In this document: piece after piece, positions 10,353 through 19,568 of the stretch
Layout: every line of letters starts with the position of its first letter
Numbering within the stretch: the stretch's first letter is position 1
Source: Saprospiraceae bacterium
GTDB lineage: Bacteria > Bacteroidota > Bacteroidia > Chitinophagales > Saprospiraceae
NCBI GenBank assembly: GCA_016717105.1
Contig: JADKGF010000058.1
Location: 30,725 to 94,724, forward strand
Reading direction: 5' to 3'
DNA: 64,000 bases
The notes under the pieces: model-generated
Databases searched by the model: none
The model's input: the letters and a program-made list of their open reading frames with translations, nothing else
Told to the model about the DNA's origin: nothing
Translations under genes and position numbers: made by a program

Positions 10353-11555
10353 TTATGCATCCAATTCACCGGCTATGACATTCATACTACTCATAGTGAG
10401 TATTGCATCACTAAGCATAGCGCCTTTGATCATCTCAGGGTAAGCCTGATAATAAATAAAACACGGTCGTCTCATGTGTAAACGATACGGTTGTCTGCCT
10501 CCATCACTTACCAAATAAAATCCCAATTCACCATTACCGCCTTCGACACTATGGTACACTTGGCCTTTAGGTACATTGATTTCACCCATTACGATTTTGA
10601 AATGCCAGATGAGTCCTTCCATACTATTATACACGTCGTCTTTGGGTGGAAGATAAAATTCAGGTACATCTGCATGGTGTTTGCCTTCAGGCAAATTTTT
10701 AACGGCTTGTTTGATGATGCTTAAACTCTGCCACATTTCTTCTTGTCTTACGCAAAATCTATCATATGTGTCTCCATTGCTACCTACTGGAATGGTAAAA
10801 TCAAAATCTTGATATGAACAATATGGATTCATCACACGTACATCGTAATCGACACCTGCAGCTCTTAAGTTCGGACCAGTAAAGCCATATTCAAGTGCTC
10901 TTTCGCCGGAAATACCACCAACATTGATGGTCCTATCCATAAATATCCTGTTTCGGATTACCAATTTCTCAAATTCTTGAAGTGCCTTTGGTAATTCTTT
11001 TACAATGACATCAATTTTATCAAAAGCGCTCTTGGAAAAATCCCTTTCAAATCCGCCAATCCTGCCCATATTGGTTGTCAATCGTGCACCACAAATTTCT
11101 TCGTACACGTCGTAAATTTTCTCACGCCATTGGAATACATAAAGAAATCCTGTCAAAGCGCCAGTATCCACTGCGACAACACTATTACATATGATGTGAT
11201 CTGCTATTCTCGCCAATTCCATCACAATAACTCTTAGGTAATCAACACGCTTCGGAGTTTCTATACCAAGGAGTTTTTCCATGGTGAGATGCCATCCAAT
11301 GTTATTTATAGGTGCAGAACAATAATTTAATCTGTCCGTAATCGTTGTTATTTGGAAAAAAGGTCTGTTTTCAGCCAGTTTTTCGAAAGCTCGATGAATG
11401 TATCCTATGGTAGGCTGGGCATCGACAATGATTTCGCCATCCATTTTCAAAATATTTTGAAAAATACCATGCGTCGCAGGGTGTGTTGGCCCGAGATTAA
11501 GATAATTGTATTGTTTCAGCTCATCTCCTGTCTGAACAACGCCGTTTTATCACAT
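10353..11555 (-). CDS. nuoD: NADH-quinone oxidoreductase subunit D (start region disturbed)
   Basis: 49-kDa-type subunit that lines the quinone pocket. The frame reads NYLNLGPTHPATHGIFQN, the diagnostic N-terminal motif with quinone-site residues, then GRIGGFERDFSKS and ends near residue 400 in the usual MNVIAGELDA-type tail. No ATG opens this frame cleanly: the plausible ATG at 11553-11555 is followed directly by TGA TAA. A small change there, for example two nearby missing stretches totalling 3 bases, gives a normal start such as M-S-D-K-N-G. I therefore treat the start as damaged by sequence error. The first internal Met codons (near 11450) would lose the quinone motif. Confidence 0.86.
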
Positions 11556-11568
11556 GTTGTTTTCAAAA

Positions 11569-12073
11569 TTATCGTCCGAAATATTTATCATCTTTGTCTG
11601 TTCTGGTGGCATCCACTAAAGGATATTGTTTTAATAAAGGATGATAATCCATATCTTCTACATTCAGGATGATCCGCAAATCAGGGTGTCCCAAAAAATA
11701 ATACCATAAAATTCAAATGTTTCTCTTTCCATCCAATTAGCAGCCGCATACAAATGGCACAAAGTCGGTATTTCAGGATTTTCTTTTAGTAAAAATACAT
11801 GTATTCTAAACCTAAGATTATTGACCAAACTGTGTAAATGATAAACAACTGATAGTTCTCTGCCTAGTTGGTCAGGAAAATGTACGCCGCATAAACTTTA
11901 AAAAAATTCACCTTGATAGTTTCATGATTCTTTAACCAAGTAATCAGTTCTATTACAAGCGATTTGTCAACAATAAAATCCAATGTACCATAACTTTCTT
12001 CTATACCGAGAATACCTTTGTCGAATCTTGCGGTGACCGCTTCTTTTAGAAATTCATTATCAATCGTCGGCAT
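11569..12073 (-). CDS. nuoC: NADH-quinone oxidoreductase subunit C (two frameshifts)
   Basis: 30-kDa-type subunit of the peripheral arm, which pairs with NuoD. Three frames add up to one protein: MPTIDNEFLKEAVTARF at the start, then LCGVHFPDQLGRELSVVYHL and NWMERETFEFYGI in the middle, then GHPDLRIILNVEDMDYHPL and a C-terminus ending DDKYFGR. The shifts lie near 11880-11890 and in a run of six T near 11700. Two added bases give about 168 residues, the usual size. The ATG overlaps the nuoB stop (TAATG). The breaks look like consensus errors. Confidence 0.86.
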
Positions 12074-12617
12074 TAGTCAATATTGTATGATTGTAACAAT
12101 TGATTATATTCTTCGGATTGTCTTCTCTGATAGGTTCATGTTTTATCAGTTCCTGAATTTTAAGATGCCGTCTAAGATAGCTTCTGGTGGCGGCGGACAA
12201 CCGGTACATAAACGTCCACAGGAATTACCTTGTCTATGCCTTGCAATACAGGTATGTATCAAAAATACCTCCGCTACTGGCGCATGCACCCACGGCAATT
12301 ACCCACTTAGGTTCTGCCATTTGTGTATAAACTTGCTTTAAGACAGGACCCATTTTCTTTGCTATAGTACCCATTACCATAAGTAAGTCTGCTTGTCTCG
12401 GCGAAAAACTAAGTCTTTCAGCTCCAAATCTTCCTAAATCATATGTTGCAGCCATGGTTGCCATAAATTCTATCCCACAGCAAGATGTAGCAAATGGGAG
12501 TGGCCAAATAGAATTGGCCCGTGCTAATCCAATGACTTTTTCCATTTGTGTAAGTCCGAAGCCATCACCTACATACATCTCTGGGCTTCCATGTTGTTTG
12601 ATAGTGTTCAATCCCAT
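12073..12617 (-). CDS. nuoB: NADH-quinone oxidoreductase subunit B (several frameshifts)
   Basis: Subunit carrying the terminal 4Fe-4S cluster N2, which reduces quinone. The open frame covers the first two thirds with ATSCCGIEF (two vicinal Cys ligands) and VGACASSGGIFDTY (third ligand). Beyond Tyr the frame breaks near 12250; reading on in shifted frames gives PVLQGIDKVIPVDVYVPG with the fourth-ligand motif GCPPP, then GILK/QELIKHEPIREDNP. About four missing bases between 12090 and 12250 restore a protein of ~182 aa ending in a TAA that overlaps the nuoC ATG. Function is certain; the stretch 12073-12250 is poorly determined sequence. Confidence 0.85.
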
Positions 12618-12988
12618 TGTAATGCACCTTTTTTAATTACATAAAAATAACCTAATAAAAACGGGGCAATGAAGATGATCATTTTAATTAATCCACCAAT
12701 ACCCAGTTCCCTAAAATTGATAGCCCACGGGTAAAAGAAAATAATTTCAATATCGAAAAGTACAAATAGAATGGCTGCTAAAAAATATTTGACAGAAAAT
12801 GGAAGCCTTGCACTGCCGATTGAATCAAGACCGCACTCGAAACTCTGCAGTTTTTGTTCACCTTTTCGTTTTGGTCCTACTATGTGTGAAAGGAAAAAAG
12901 TTGCCGAAACAAATCCCGCTGCTACAATAAACTGAATCAAGATGGCGAAGTAATCCAGTTTGATACCTTCAAATACTGATGCTTCCAT
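12608..12988 (-). CDS. nuoA: NADH-quinone oxidoreductase subunit A
   Basis: First gene of the operon: a 126-aa membrane subunit of complex I with three helices. The conserved loop between helices 1 and 2 (KLQSFECGLDSIGSARLPFSVKY) and the acidic motif VLFDIEIIFFYPWA in helix 2 are both present. It overlaps nuoB by 10 bp, so the two are translationally coupled. A TAnnTTTG promoter element lies about 45 bp upstream. Confidence 0.95.
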   Translation of the reverse strand: MEASVFEGIKLDYFAILIQFIVAAGFVSATFFLSHIVGPKRKGEQKLQSFECGLDSIGSARLPFSVKYFLAAILFVLFDIEIIFFYPWAINFRELGIGGLIKMIIFIAPFLLGYFYVIKKGALQWD

Positions 12989-13031
12989 TAATTAATATTG
13001 CACTTCTAAAGAAGTATTGGATATGAAACCG

Positions 13032-13039
13032 CAAAGATA
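13032..13039 (-). promoter_or_regulatory. -7 element of the nuo operon promoter
   Basis: Minus-strand TATCTTTG matches TAnnTTTG and lies 44 bp before the nuoA ATG. It is the only good match in the leader, so the 14 genes may be read from it. No clear -33 box was found. Confidence 0.5.
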
Positions 13040-13338
13040 ATGTATATACATCAGTCTATTAAAATATTAACGAATAAAATTTTTTTGATTTGTTTAATTT
13101 AGAAGATTTCTTTTGTGTGATTACTGTTTATTTTCTAGATTTTTATCTTTATTTTGCTTATTAAGCTTTATGCCTTTTAAGATGATATTGGTATTAGGAC
13201 GTAAATCTGCTATTTTTATTCTTTTTTCTGAATCATTATATTACATTTATTTATTAGTAAAAATTAAAATGTGTATAAAATAAAATTTTAAAAACAATAT
13301 ATTTTAATAAAATAATATGTAGAATTAAAATATTGTAT

Positions 13339-13346
13339 TATATTTG
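13339..13346 (+). promoter_or_regulatory. -7 element for the glycine-rich peptide gene
   Basis: TATATTTG matches TAnnTTTG, 30 bp before the ATG at 13376. Confidence 0.5.
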
Positions 13347-13375
13347 TTATTATTTCACATCAAAACAAAAGTAAA

Positions 13376-13660
13376 ATGGATTACTTACCTTTAATTATTC
13401 AGTTACTAAGTGGTGCTGCAGGAGGCAATTTAGCTGCCAAATTAATGCCTAAATCTTCAATGGGTACTTTGGTGAATTCAATACTAGGCATTGCAGGTGG
13501 CGGTATTGGCGGCCAACTTTTAGGAATGCTGGGCATGGCACCTTCTGGAGGCATGGACCTTATGGGGATTTTAGGGAGCATAGCAGGTGGTGGTGTTGGA
13601 GGCGGACTTTTAATGACAATTATAAGTGTCATCAAAGGCATGATGAGTAGCAAAAGTTGA
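13376..13660 (+). CDS. Small glycine-rich membrane protein
   Basis: A 94-aa protein made of two hydrophobic segments rich in Gly, each with repeated GG pairs (GIAGGGIGGQLLGMLG near residue 38 and GSIAGGGVGGGLLMTI near residue 70). The small-residue spacing suggests tightly packed helices of glycine-zipper type in the membrane. I recall similar short proteins in other Bacteroidota, but no function is known to me. It has its own promoter element and a strong terminator, so it is a single-gene unit; this layout supports it as a real gene. Confidence 0.7.
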   Translation: MDYLPLIIQLLSGAAGGNLAAKLMPKSSMGTLVNSILGIAGGGIGGQLLGMLGMAPSGGMDLMGILGSIAGGGVGGGLLMTIISVIKGMMSSKS

Positions 13661-13703
13661 CAATTTTTGATAAAACTTAAATTTTCATAGGAATTTCTTC
13701 GAG

Positions 13704-13736
13704 GGATAAATCAATAAATCGGTTTATCCTTTTTTT
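13704..13736 (+). terminator. Rho-independent terminator
   Basis: GGATAAA (13704-13710) pairs with TTTATCC (13723-13729) and is followed by a run of seven T. It ends the small plus-strand gene and overlaps the last codons of the convergent PAP2 gene, so the two genes share the space. Confidence 0.8.
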
Positions 13737-14334
13737 GTTTTTTTACTAATATCTTTTTATTGATATAATTACATAAAAGTGCTGCTCCTGTACCTGTGAT
13801 TGCACCTGCGAGAACATCACTTGGATAATGCACACCAAGATGCATTCTGGAATACCCAACGCTTCCTGCCCATATATAGGCAGGAACGAAAACATACCAC
13901 TTCGGAAATGCAAGGCTAAGACTAGTTGCTGTACTAAAAGCTGTAGATGTATGTCCAGATGGAAAAGATGGGCTACCCGCATCATCGAGTTTTTGGAGGT
14001 CTGGGTAAGTTACAAAAGGCCGCTCACGTAGGATAGCATGTTTTAAAGAATATGAAATGACTGAAGCACTGATAATTGAAGCACTTATTACCAATCCTTT
14101 ATTTCTGAGTTCATGATTTTTTAAGATAATGGCTGATGTCAATATTCCTAAAGGGACTATGAAACTTACTGGTGTCGCACTGTCACTTATGCCTTTAAAA
14201 GTATGATCTAGACTAGTATTTCTATTTACATTGATGCGTCGAAGCAAGTTAATATCTGCATTTTGTGCATTTATTAATGCTGGAATTTGGGTAAAAATGA
14301 GAAACGGGACTAAATATTTTATCTTGGATAACAT
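13711..14334 (-). CDS. PAP2-family membrane phosphatase
   Basis: A 207-aa phosphatase of the PAP2/undecaprenyl-pyrophosphatase type. All three catalytic motifs are present: KHAILRERPF near residue 108 (KxxxxxxRP), PSFPSGHTS near residue 132 (PSGH) and YSRMHLGVHYPSDV near residue 170 (SRxxxxxHxxxD). A signal-like N-terminus and several helices place it in the inner membrane with the active site facing the periplasm. Lipid phosphate or undecaprenyl pyrophosphate is the likely substrate, but the exact one cannot be told. It stands alone, convergent with the preceding small gene. Confidence 0.88.
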   Translation of the reverse strand: MLSKIKYLVPFLIFTQIPALINAQNADINLLRRINVNRNTSLDHTFKGISDSATPVSFIVPLGILTSAIILKNHELRNKGLVISASIISASVISYSLKHAILRERPFVTYPDLQKLDDAGSPSFPSGHTSTAFSTATSLSLAFPKWYVFVPAYIWAGSVGYSRMHLGVHYPSDVLAGAITGTGAALLCNYINKKILVKKQKKDKPIY

Positions 14335-14464
14335 GTATAACCATCAGTTTTATTAAAGTTGCAAAATTATCAAAATAATGGGAAATCAGTTAATTATATA
14401 TTGAAGAACATGTATATAATATGATTTTGGTCATCATGTCACGAATCCTTTTAGAAAAATTTGT

Positions 14465-14472
14465 TATTTTTG
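14465..14472 (+). promoter_or_regulatory. -7 element for the TonB receptor gene
   Basis: TATTTTTG matches TAnnTTTG, 20 bp before the first ATG. This gives a very short leader and favours the start at 14492 or the ATG two codons later. Confidence 0.5.
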
Positions 14473-14491
14473 CCGTCACCCACCAAATGGA

Positions 14492-17170
14492 ATGCAGATG
14501 AATATCTCAATTAGACAAACCTATGCGAAAGTTCATAGGGTTTTTGGAGTTTTCTTTTTTTTATTAGCTTCATCAAATTTTTTAATAAGCCAAGTATTTG
14601 TTTCTGGCACCGTGACTTCATCTGATCATGAGCCTTTGGTCAGTGTATTAGTAATTCCTGATGTAGGTCAGCCAGTTTATAGTGATAAAAATGGGGACTT
14701 CAAGATTCCTGTGCAGAAAGGCAAATGTACATTCGTTTTGAAATTTTTAGGTAATGAAGACCTGGTTATCGAAAAAGTCGTAAATGATGAGGATGTGAAC
14801 CTTGGGAAACTCATCATGACTGAAAAGGCTACACTAATGAATGAAGTGAATATTAGTGCGACAACATTACCATTTAAAAGTAGTATCGCAGGTACCAATT
14901 ATTACATAAGTCCATTACAACTCAAAAAAGTTCAACCTATATCGACTGAAGAAGTATTGAAAACGTTGCCAGGTGTAAATGTACTTGGTGATATGGGGAT
15001 ATCAAATAGACTCAATGTAAGTATACGAGGATCTTGGGGACGACGCTCTGAAAAAGTCTTGATTTTGGAAGATGGATCACCGATTTCGCCAGCACCTTAT
15101 ACAGCGCCTGGTGTATATTACAATCCGGTATCTGATCGAATCGATGGTATCGAGGTGTACACGGGGCCTGATGTACTGCGATATGGACCTAATAATATGT
15201 TTGGTATCATAAATTATATTACCCCAAAACCAAGTCAACAACCAGCTTTACGTGCAAAAATAACAGGAGGACAACGTGGGTATTTTACAGGCTTGTTATC
15301 GTATGGTGGCACTTGGCAAAAAGTGGGGACTCAAGTAGAAGCTGTTTATAAACGTTTTGATGGGTTTACCCAAAACTCATCTGTAAATATGATCAACTTA
15401 AACGCTAAGGTTTTTGCAGAATTGGCTGAAAATCAATCAATACTTTTTAAAATTAGTGGTCAGTTTGAAGATAATCAGGCTTCACTTGCATCTTTGACAC
15501 CATTTAGTTTTAATATTGATCCTACACAAAATCCACTAGATGCTGACCGTTTTATCATGCATCGTTACGGTTTGGATATCATCCATAAGTGGGTTATCAA
15601 TCCCAAATCCGACCTAATAACCAAAATTTTTGCTTCGGATTTTTACCGAGATTGGTGGAGACAAAATAATGCAGTAATCCAAGCTTCGAAAGTGAGGGAA
15701 TACGTAGGAAATGAGATATTTTCGCAGAGATATGCCTACCTTGAAGGCAAATCATTTGGAAAGGATGACTATGTCAGAGTAGGTACCTTGGTCAATGGTC
15801 GTGAATCTACATCAGATAGCAAGTGGGCTTTTAATGTTACATCACTTCAGGAGACATTTAAAAAATCATGGGAAGGAAATCACATCAATCATCATATCGA
15901 AGCACAGATTAAGGCATATCGCGAAACATATAATGATCAAATGTTGGCAGCTGATTCATCTAGGTGGGCTCGAAGTGGAAGGTACACAACAGATTTAGCT
16001 TATGATTTACAATCCATTTCTGGCTATTATCGTCACCAATTTGATATTAAAAACTGGGAATTCACACCAATATTACGAATGGAAAAAGTCTGGATGCAAA
16101 GAGAAGATAGACTTTCCAATGCAAAGAATCCTGACCTGACATCAGCAGATGATCTTTCTCGGGTCAATACTTATCAAGTTTTTCAGCCTGGTGCCGCTAT
16201 TTCATACCATTGGGACAATATTAAGTTTTTTGGAAGTATTTACAAAGGATACATTGCCCCATCGAAATATTTTGCCTTTTTGGTAGAGAGAGATGGTGTA
16301 TTGGTAAACCCATTGACTCCCGAAGAACTTAGCAATATCAAGCCTGAAAAGAGTGTAAATTTAGAAGTTGGGCTGCGAGGAGAAATTTTAAGAAGCAAGC
16401 TTTCAGGTCAGATGGCTATCTTTAATACCCGAATAAGAAATTTTTATCTTGCAGGATGGAATGAGTTTTTTGATAAATTGGGTGTAATAAACCTCCGTGG
16501 TGTAGAAGTTGCGCTAAAATGGGATGTTTTGCCTGACGAAAGCGAGCACAAATTCAATATCCAACCCAATGTTACTTTTTTACATTCTAAAATAATTTCT
16601 GGTGAATTGGTAGATAGACACTTATTTACACAAATAAAACATACCGACGCCACAAAGCAAGAATTTGTAGATAAAGTAAACAGTTTGCCCTCAGCTTATG
16701 ATGTTTATGCAAAAGGAAGTGATGGTGTCATCCGTCAACTCACAGCTCCGATTTCCGTTTCTGACCTTGATAATATCACCAAAACTGTGTATAAATTTGG
16801 CGAAGATGGTATAAGAAACGGTCGAACACCTTATGCACCTGAGTTGGCCATAAATGTTCATTTGTCTTACAGCTTTCGCAATCTAGGACTAGGGTTTACC
16901 TACAGTAGAGTAGGGCAGCAGTATGCGGAGTTTGCCAATTTTGAAAATGAGTCAGGCGATGGTGGAATAGGCAAGATTAAAGCTTACAGCACCTATGATT
17001 TTAATGTAGATTATGACTTCAATTTTCATGGAGTAAGATGTACACTTTTTGGTGCCGCAAAAAATCTAGGGGATCAAATTTTTGTTGCATCCAGGCTCAA
17101 TCGTGGTCAATCTGGACTTATGCCCGGCGGATTCAGACAAATTAATGGTGGAATAAATATTTTGTTGTAA
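14492..17170 (+). CDS. TonB-dependent receptor, FecA-like
   Basis: An 892-aa outer-membrane receptor. A signal peptide (to about residue 33) is followed by a carboxypeptidase-D regulatory-like domain (VSGTVTSSDHEPL to residue ~105), a plug domain with STEEVLKTLPGVNVLG and LNVSIRGSWGRRSEKVLILEDG near residues 150-200, then a large beta-barrel ending in a hydrophobic residue (GGINILL). The plug most resembles that of iron(III)-citrate and other ferric siderophore receptors, so iron-complex uptake is likely, but the ligand is not determined. The next gene starts 19 bp downstream, suggesting co-transcription. Confidence 0.87.
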   Translation: MQMNISIRQTYAKVHRVFGVFFFLLASSNFLISQVFVSGTVTSSDHEPLVSVLVIPDVGQPVYSDKNGDFKIPVQKGKCTFVLKFLGNEDLVIEKVVNDEDVNLGKLIMTEKATLMNEVNISATTLPFKSSIAGTNYYISPLQLKKVQPISTEEVLKTLPGVNVLGDMGISNRLNVSIRGSWGRRSEKVLILEDGSPISPAPYTAPGVYYNPVSDRIDGIEVYTGPDVLRYGPNNMFGIINYITPKPSQQPALRAKITGGQRGYFTGLLSYGGTWQKVGTQVEAVYKRFDGFTQNSSVNMINLNAKVFAELAENQSILFKISGQFEDNQASLASLTPFSFNIDPTQNPLDADRFIMHRYGLDIIHKWVINPKSDLITKIFASDFYRDWWRQNNAVIQASKVREYVGNEIFSQRYAYLEGKSFGKDDYVRVGTLVNGRESTSDSKWAFNVTSLQETFKKSWEGNHINHHIEAQIKAYRETYNDQMLAADSSRWARSGRYTTDLAYDLQSISGYYRHQFDIKNWEFTPILRMEKVWMQREDRLSNAKNPDLTSADDLSRVNTYQVFQPGAAISYHWDNIKFFGSIYKGYIAPSKYFAFLVERDGVLVNPLTPEELSNIKPEKSVNLEVGLRGEILRSKLSGQMAIFNTRIRNFYLAGWNEFFDKLGVINLRGVEVALKWDVLPDESEHKFNIQPNVTFLHSKIISGELVDRHLFTQIKHTDATKQEFVDKVNSLPSAYDVYAKGSDGVIRQLTAPISVSDLDNITKTVYKFGEDGIRNGRTPYAPELAINVHLSYSFRNLGLGFTYSRVGQQYAEFANFENESGDGGIGKIKAYSTYDFNVDYDFNFHGVRCTLFGAAKNLGDQIFVASRLNRGQSGLMPGGFRQINGGINILL

Positions 17171-17189
17171 TTTTCGGAAAATTTTCCGA

Positions 17190-18977
17190 ATGAATACAAA
17201 TCCTATATCCCGTTGGGCATTGATCATTTGTTGCGTAGTTGTTACAGCTACTGCATTTTTCTTTTATCCACGCTGGAATAATACTGGTACAGAATCTACA
17301 CTTTCATGGGACGCATCAGGTTACTATATGTACTTGCCGGCCCTATTTATTTATAAGGATATCAAGCAGTGCAATTTTAGAGATAGCATTCTTCAAAAAT
17401 ATCATCCTACACCTGACTTTCAACAAGCCTTCAAACATGAAAAATCTGGCAATTTTGTGATGAAATATGCTTCAGGACAGGCATTGGTGACTTTACCATT
17501 TTTTATAGTAGGTCACTTGTGGGCAAGCAATTCTACCATATATCCTGCTGATGGATTTTCTTTTCCTTATCATTTTTCTGTAGGAGTTGGTTTATTCCTT
17601 CTTTCGCTTTTAGGTATGTTTTATTTGAGAAAGGTACTTTTAGTATATTTTAAAGATCGAACAGTTGCTGCATTATTGATAATCTACGTTATTGGTACCA
17701 ACTATATCAATTACGCGGCTGTAGATCAAGCTATGACTCACAGTACTTTATTTACTATCTATGCACTTTTATTGTGGATGACCATAAGATTTTACATTGC
17801 ATACGAAAGTCGCTATGCCATTGCAATCGGAATTCTAACAGGATTGGCAACTTTGATAAGACCAACAGAAATTATTTCCATCTTGATACCTATGTTTTGG
17901 GGAATCAACTCAATATCAGGACTTAAGACTCGGATTGATGTAATCAAAAAACAGTTTTCTAAGTTTGTTTTAGCAGGAATATTTTTTGGTTTGGTGGCAA
18001 TGATTCAGCCTATCTATTGGAAGATTGTTGCCAATGAATGGTTGGTTTATAGTTATGGAGATCAAGGTTTCAGTTGGCTCAAGCCTCACTTGTATGATTA
18101 TCTCTTAAGTTATAGATGTGGATGGTGGCGATTTACACCGATGATGATTTTGCCATTTATTGGATTGTGGTCGTACTACAAAAAGCAAGACACAAATTTT
18201 ATTATTATCATTTTTTCTTTATTAAGCTTGTATATAGTCACTGCTTGGGATGTTTGGGATTATGGAGGCACAGCAGGAAGGGCTATGGTACAATATTATC
18301 CTATTCTTGCGTTTCCATTCTGTGCCTTGCTGGAATCTGTTGAGAATAAAAATATTTTGAAAACAGTGGTTTATGCTGTCATAGGTTTGTTTGCATACCT
18401 TAATGTTTGGTGGGTATATCATGCACATGGCGGTCAGGTGCAAGCTTTGGAATTGTCAAGAGCATATTATTTTGCAAAAGTTGGTAGATGGACAGCTGAT
18501 GAAGAAGACAAAAAATTGTTGGATAATAAATATGTTTATCGAGATCAGCCAATAAATCCAGTGTCTGTTTATAAAAACAACTTCGATCAAGATACATCTG
18601 CTAATATTGTTGTTCAGGATTCAAACCATATGATAAAATTGAACAAGGATTTACAGTTTACGGAACAGTATTTTATCGATAGAACAAAGGATTTTAAAAA
18701 ATGGATTAGGGTAAAGGCACTTTTCAAATGTACAAATAAAGAGTGGGATCTATGGCGTCAGTCACAGTTCATTCTTCGATTTTATGAAGGAGATAAGGAA
18801 GTACAAGCCAATATGATTCGTGTACATCGATTTATCAATGATGGTGAATCCAAGATATTGTACTTGGATGCCAAGGCGCCAGAAAGCTTCACCAAAATTG
18901 GGATTCATGTGTGGCATGCTGACAGTGACAAGGAATTGTTTATCGATGATTTAGAAGTAATAAGTTTTGATGATTAA
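17190..18977 (+). CDS. GT-C-like polytopic membrane protein
   Basis: A 595-aa protein with about ten to twelve membrane helices in the first ~430 residues and a soluble C-terminal domain. The early periplasmic loop has acidic residues (STLSWDASGYYMYLPALF) in the place where GT-C glycosyltransferases such as PMT/ArnT carry their catalytic Asp. The YxxTHxx-type helix (AAVDQAMTHSTLFTIYALLL) is also seen in Bacteroidota homologues. The C-terminal ~130 residues look like a beta-sandwich. A lipid-linked-sugar glycosyltransferase is the best guess, without known substrate. It follows the TonB receptor gene closely. Confidence 0.6.
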   Translation: MNTNPISRWALIICCVVVTATAFFFYPRWNNTGTESTLSWDASGYYMYLPALFIYKDIKQCNFRDSILQKYHPTPDFQQAFKHEKSGNFVMKYASGQALVTLPFFIVGHLWASNSTIYPADGFSFPYHFSVGVGLFLLSLLGMFYLRKVLLVYFKDRTVAALLIIYVIGTNYINYAAVDQAMTHSTLFTIYALLLWMTIRFYIAYESRYAIAIGILTGLATLIRPTEIISILIPMFWGINSISGLKTRIDVIKKQFSKFVLAGIFFGLVAMIQPIYWKIVANEWLVYSYGDQGFSWLKPHLYDYLLSYRCGWWRFTPMMILPFIGLWSYYKKQDTNFIIIIFSLLSLYIVTAWDVWDYGGTAGRAMVQYYPILAFPFCALLESVENKNILKTVVYAVIGLFAYLNVWWVYHAHGGQVQALELSRAYYFAKVGRWTADEEDKKLLDNKYVYRDQPINPVSVYKNNFDQDTSANIVVQDSNHMIKLNKDLQFTEQYFIDRTKDFKKWIRVKALFKCTNKEWDLWRQSQFILRFYEGDKEVQANMIRVHRFINDGESKILYLDAKAPESFTKIGIHVWHADSDKELFIDDLEVISFDD

Positions 18978-19106
18978 TGTTCCAAAAAGGCATGCAATAG
19001 CGATATTTTTATAAATAATGTGAGATTTTGTCCAGAATTGGGTTTAGAATGATTTATATTTGGTAAGCCTATAGTGAAAAATCTGTATTAGTGTTTTATT
19101 TTTTGT

Positions 19107-19114
19107 TACCTTTG
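19107..19114 (+). promoter_or_regulatory. -7 element for the lipoprotein/GWxTD pair
   Basis: TACCTTTG matches TAnnTTTG, 35 bp before the ATG at 19149. Confidence 0.5.
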
Positions 19115-19148
19115 TGCAAAATTTTGACTAAAAAAGGTATTGGACTTT

Positions 19149-19511
19149 ATGAAACTGAAGTTTCTTGTTGTTTCTTCACTCATGTTTTCGGTTTATTCCT
19201 GCAAAAATGATGAGGCAGCTTACAGGCAAGCCATATTAGGATCATGGGATGTCTATGCATCTGAGATGAATGGCAAACCTAATGATTTCATGAAAAATGG
19301 GTATTTTATATTCACAGCCGACAATTTAGTCACTTCCAATACTATTCCCGAAAACCAATCATCAGCATATAGCGTTAAAAAAGATAAGTTGGAGATTGAT
19401 GGGATTGATGATTTTAATATGCATATCATTCGCTTAGACAAAGATACCTTGTGGTTGAAGGGAAAGATAAGTTACTATGATATGAAGTATTTTATGGTAC
19501 GCAGACAATGA
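19149..19511 (+). CDS. Lipocalin-like lipoprotein
   Basis: A 120-aa lipoprotein. The N-terminus MKLKFLVVSSLMFSVYSCKN is a short signal with an SPII lipobox ending at Cys. The mature part begins AILGSWDVYASEMNGK, the 'GxW' start typical of small lipocalin-like or copper-resistance NlpE-like barrels, with alternating strands to the end. I chose the second Met (19149) because it starts directly at the signal peptide. No ligand can be inferred. It precedes the GWxTD gene by 57 bp. Confidence 0.65.
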   Translation: MKLKFLVVSSLMFSVYSCKNDEAAYRQAILGSWDVYASEMNGKPNDFMKNGYFIFTADNLVTSNTIPENQSSAYSVKKDKLEIDGIDDFNMHIIRLDKDTLWLKGKISYYDMKYFMVRRQ

Positions 19512-19568
19512 TTTTTTGATCATCATTTTCCTACAATATTTCATTATTCACCATAATTTATAAGGAAA

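Larger units (their letters stand above)
12989..13375. other. Divergent AT-rich intergenic region
   Basis: This 387-bp gap separates the nuo operon (left, minus) from a small plus-strand gene. It is strongly AT-rich, with T- and A-runs around 13070-13320, and holds one promoter-like element for each side. I saw no further ORF or RNA gene in it. Confidence 0.6.
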
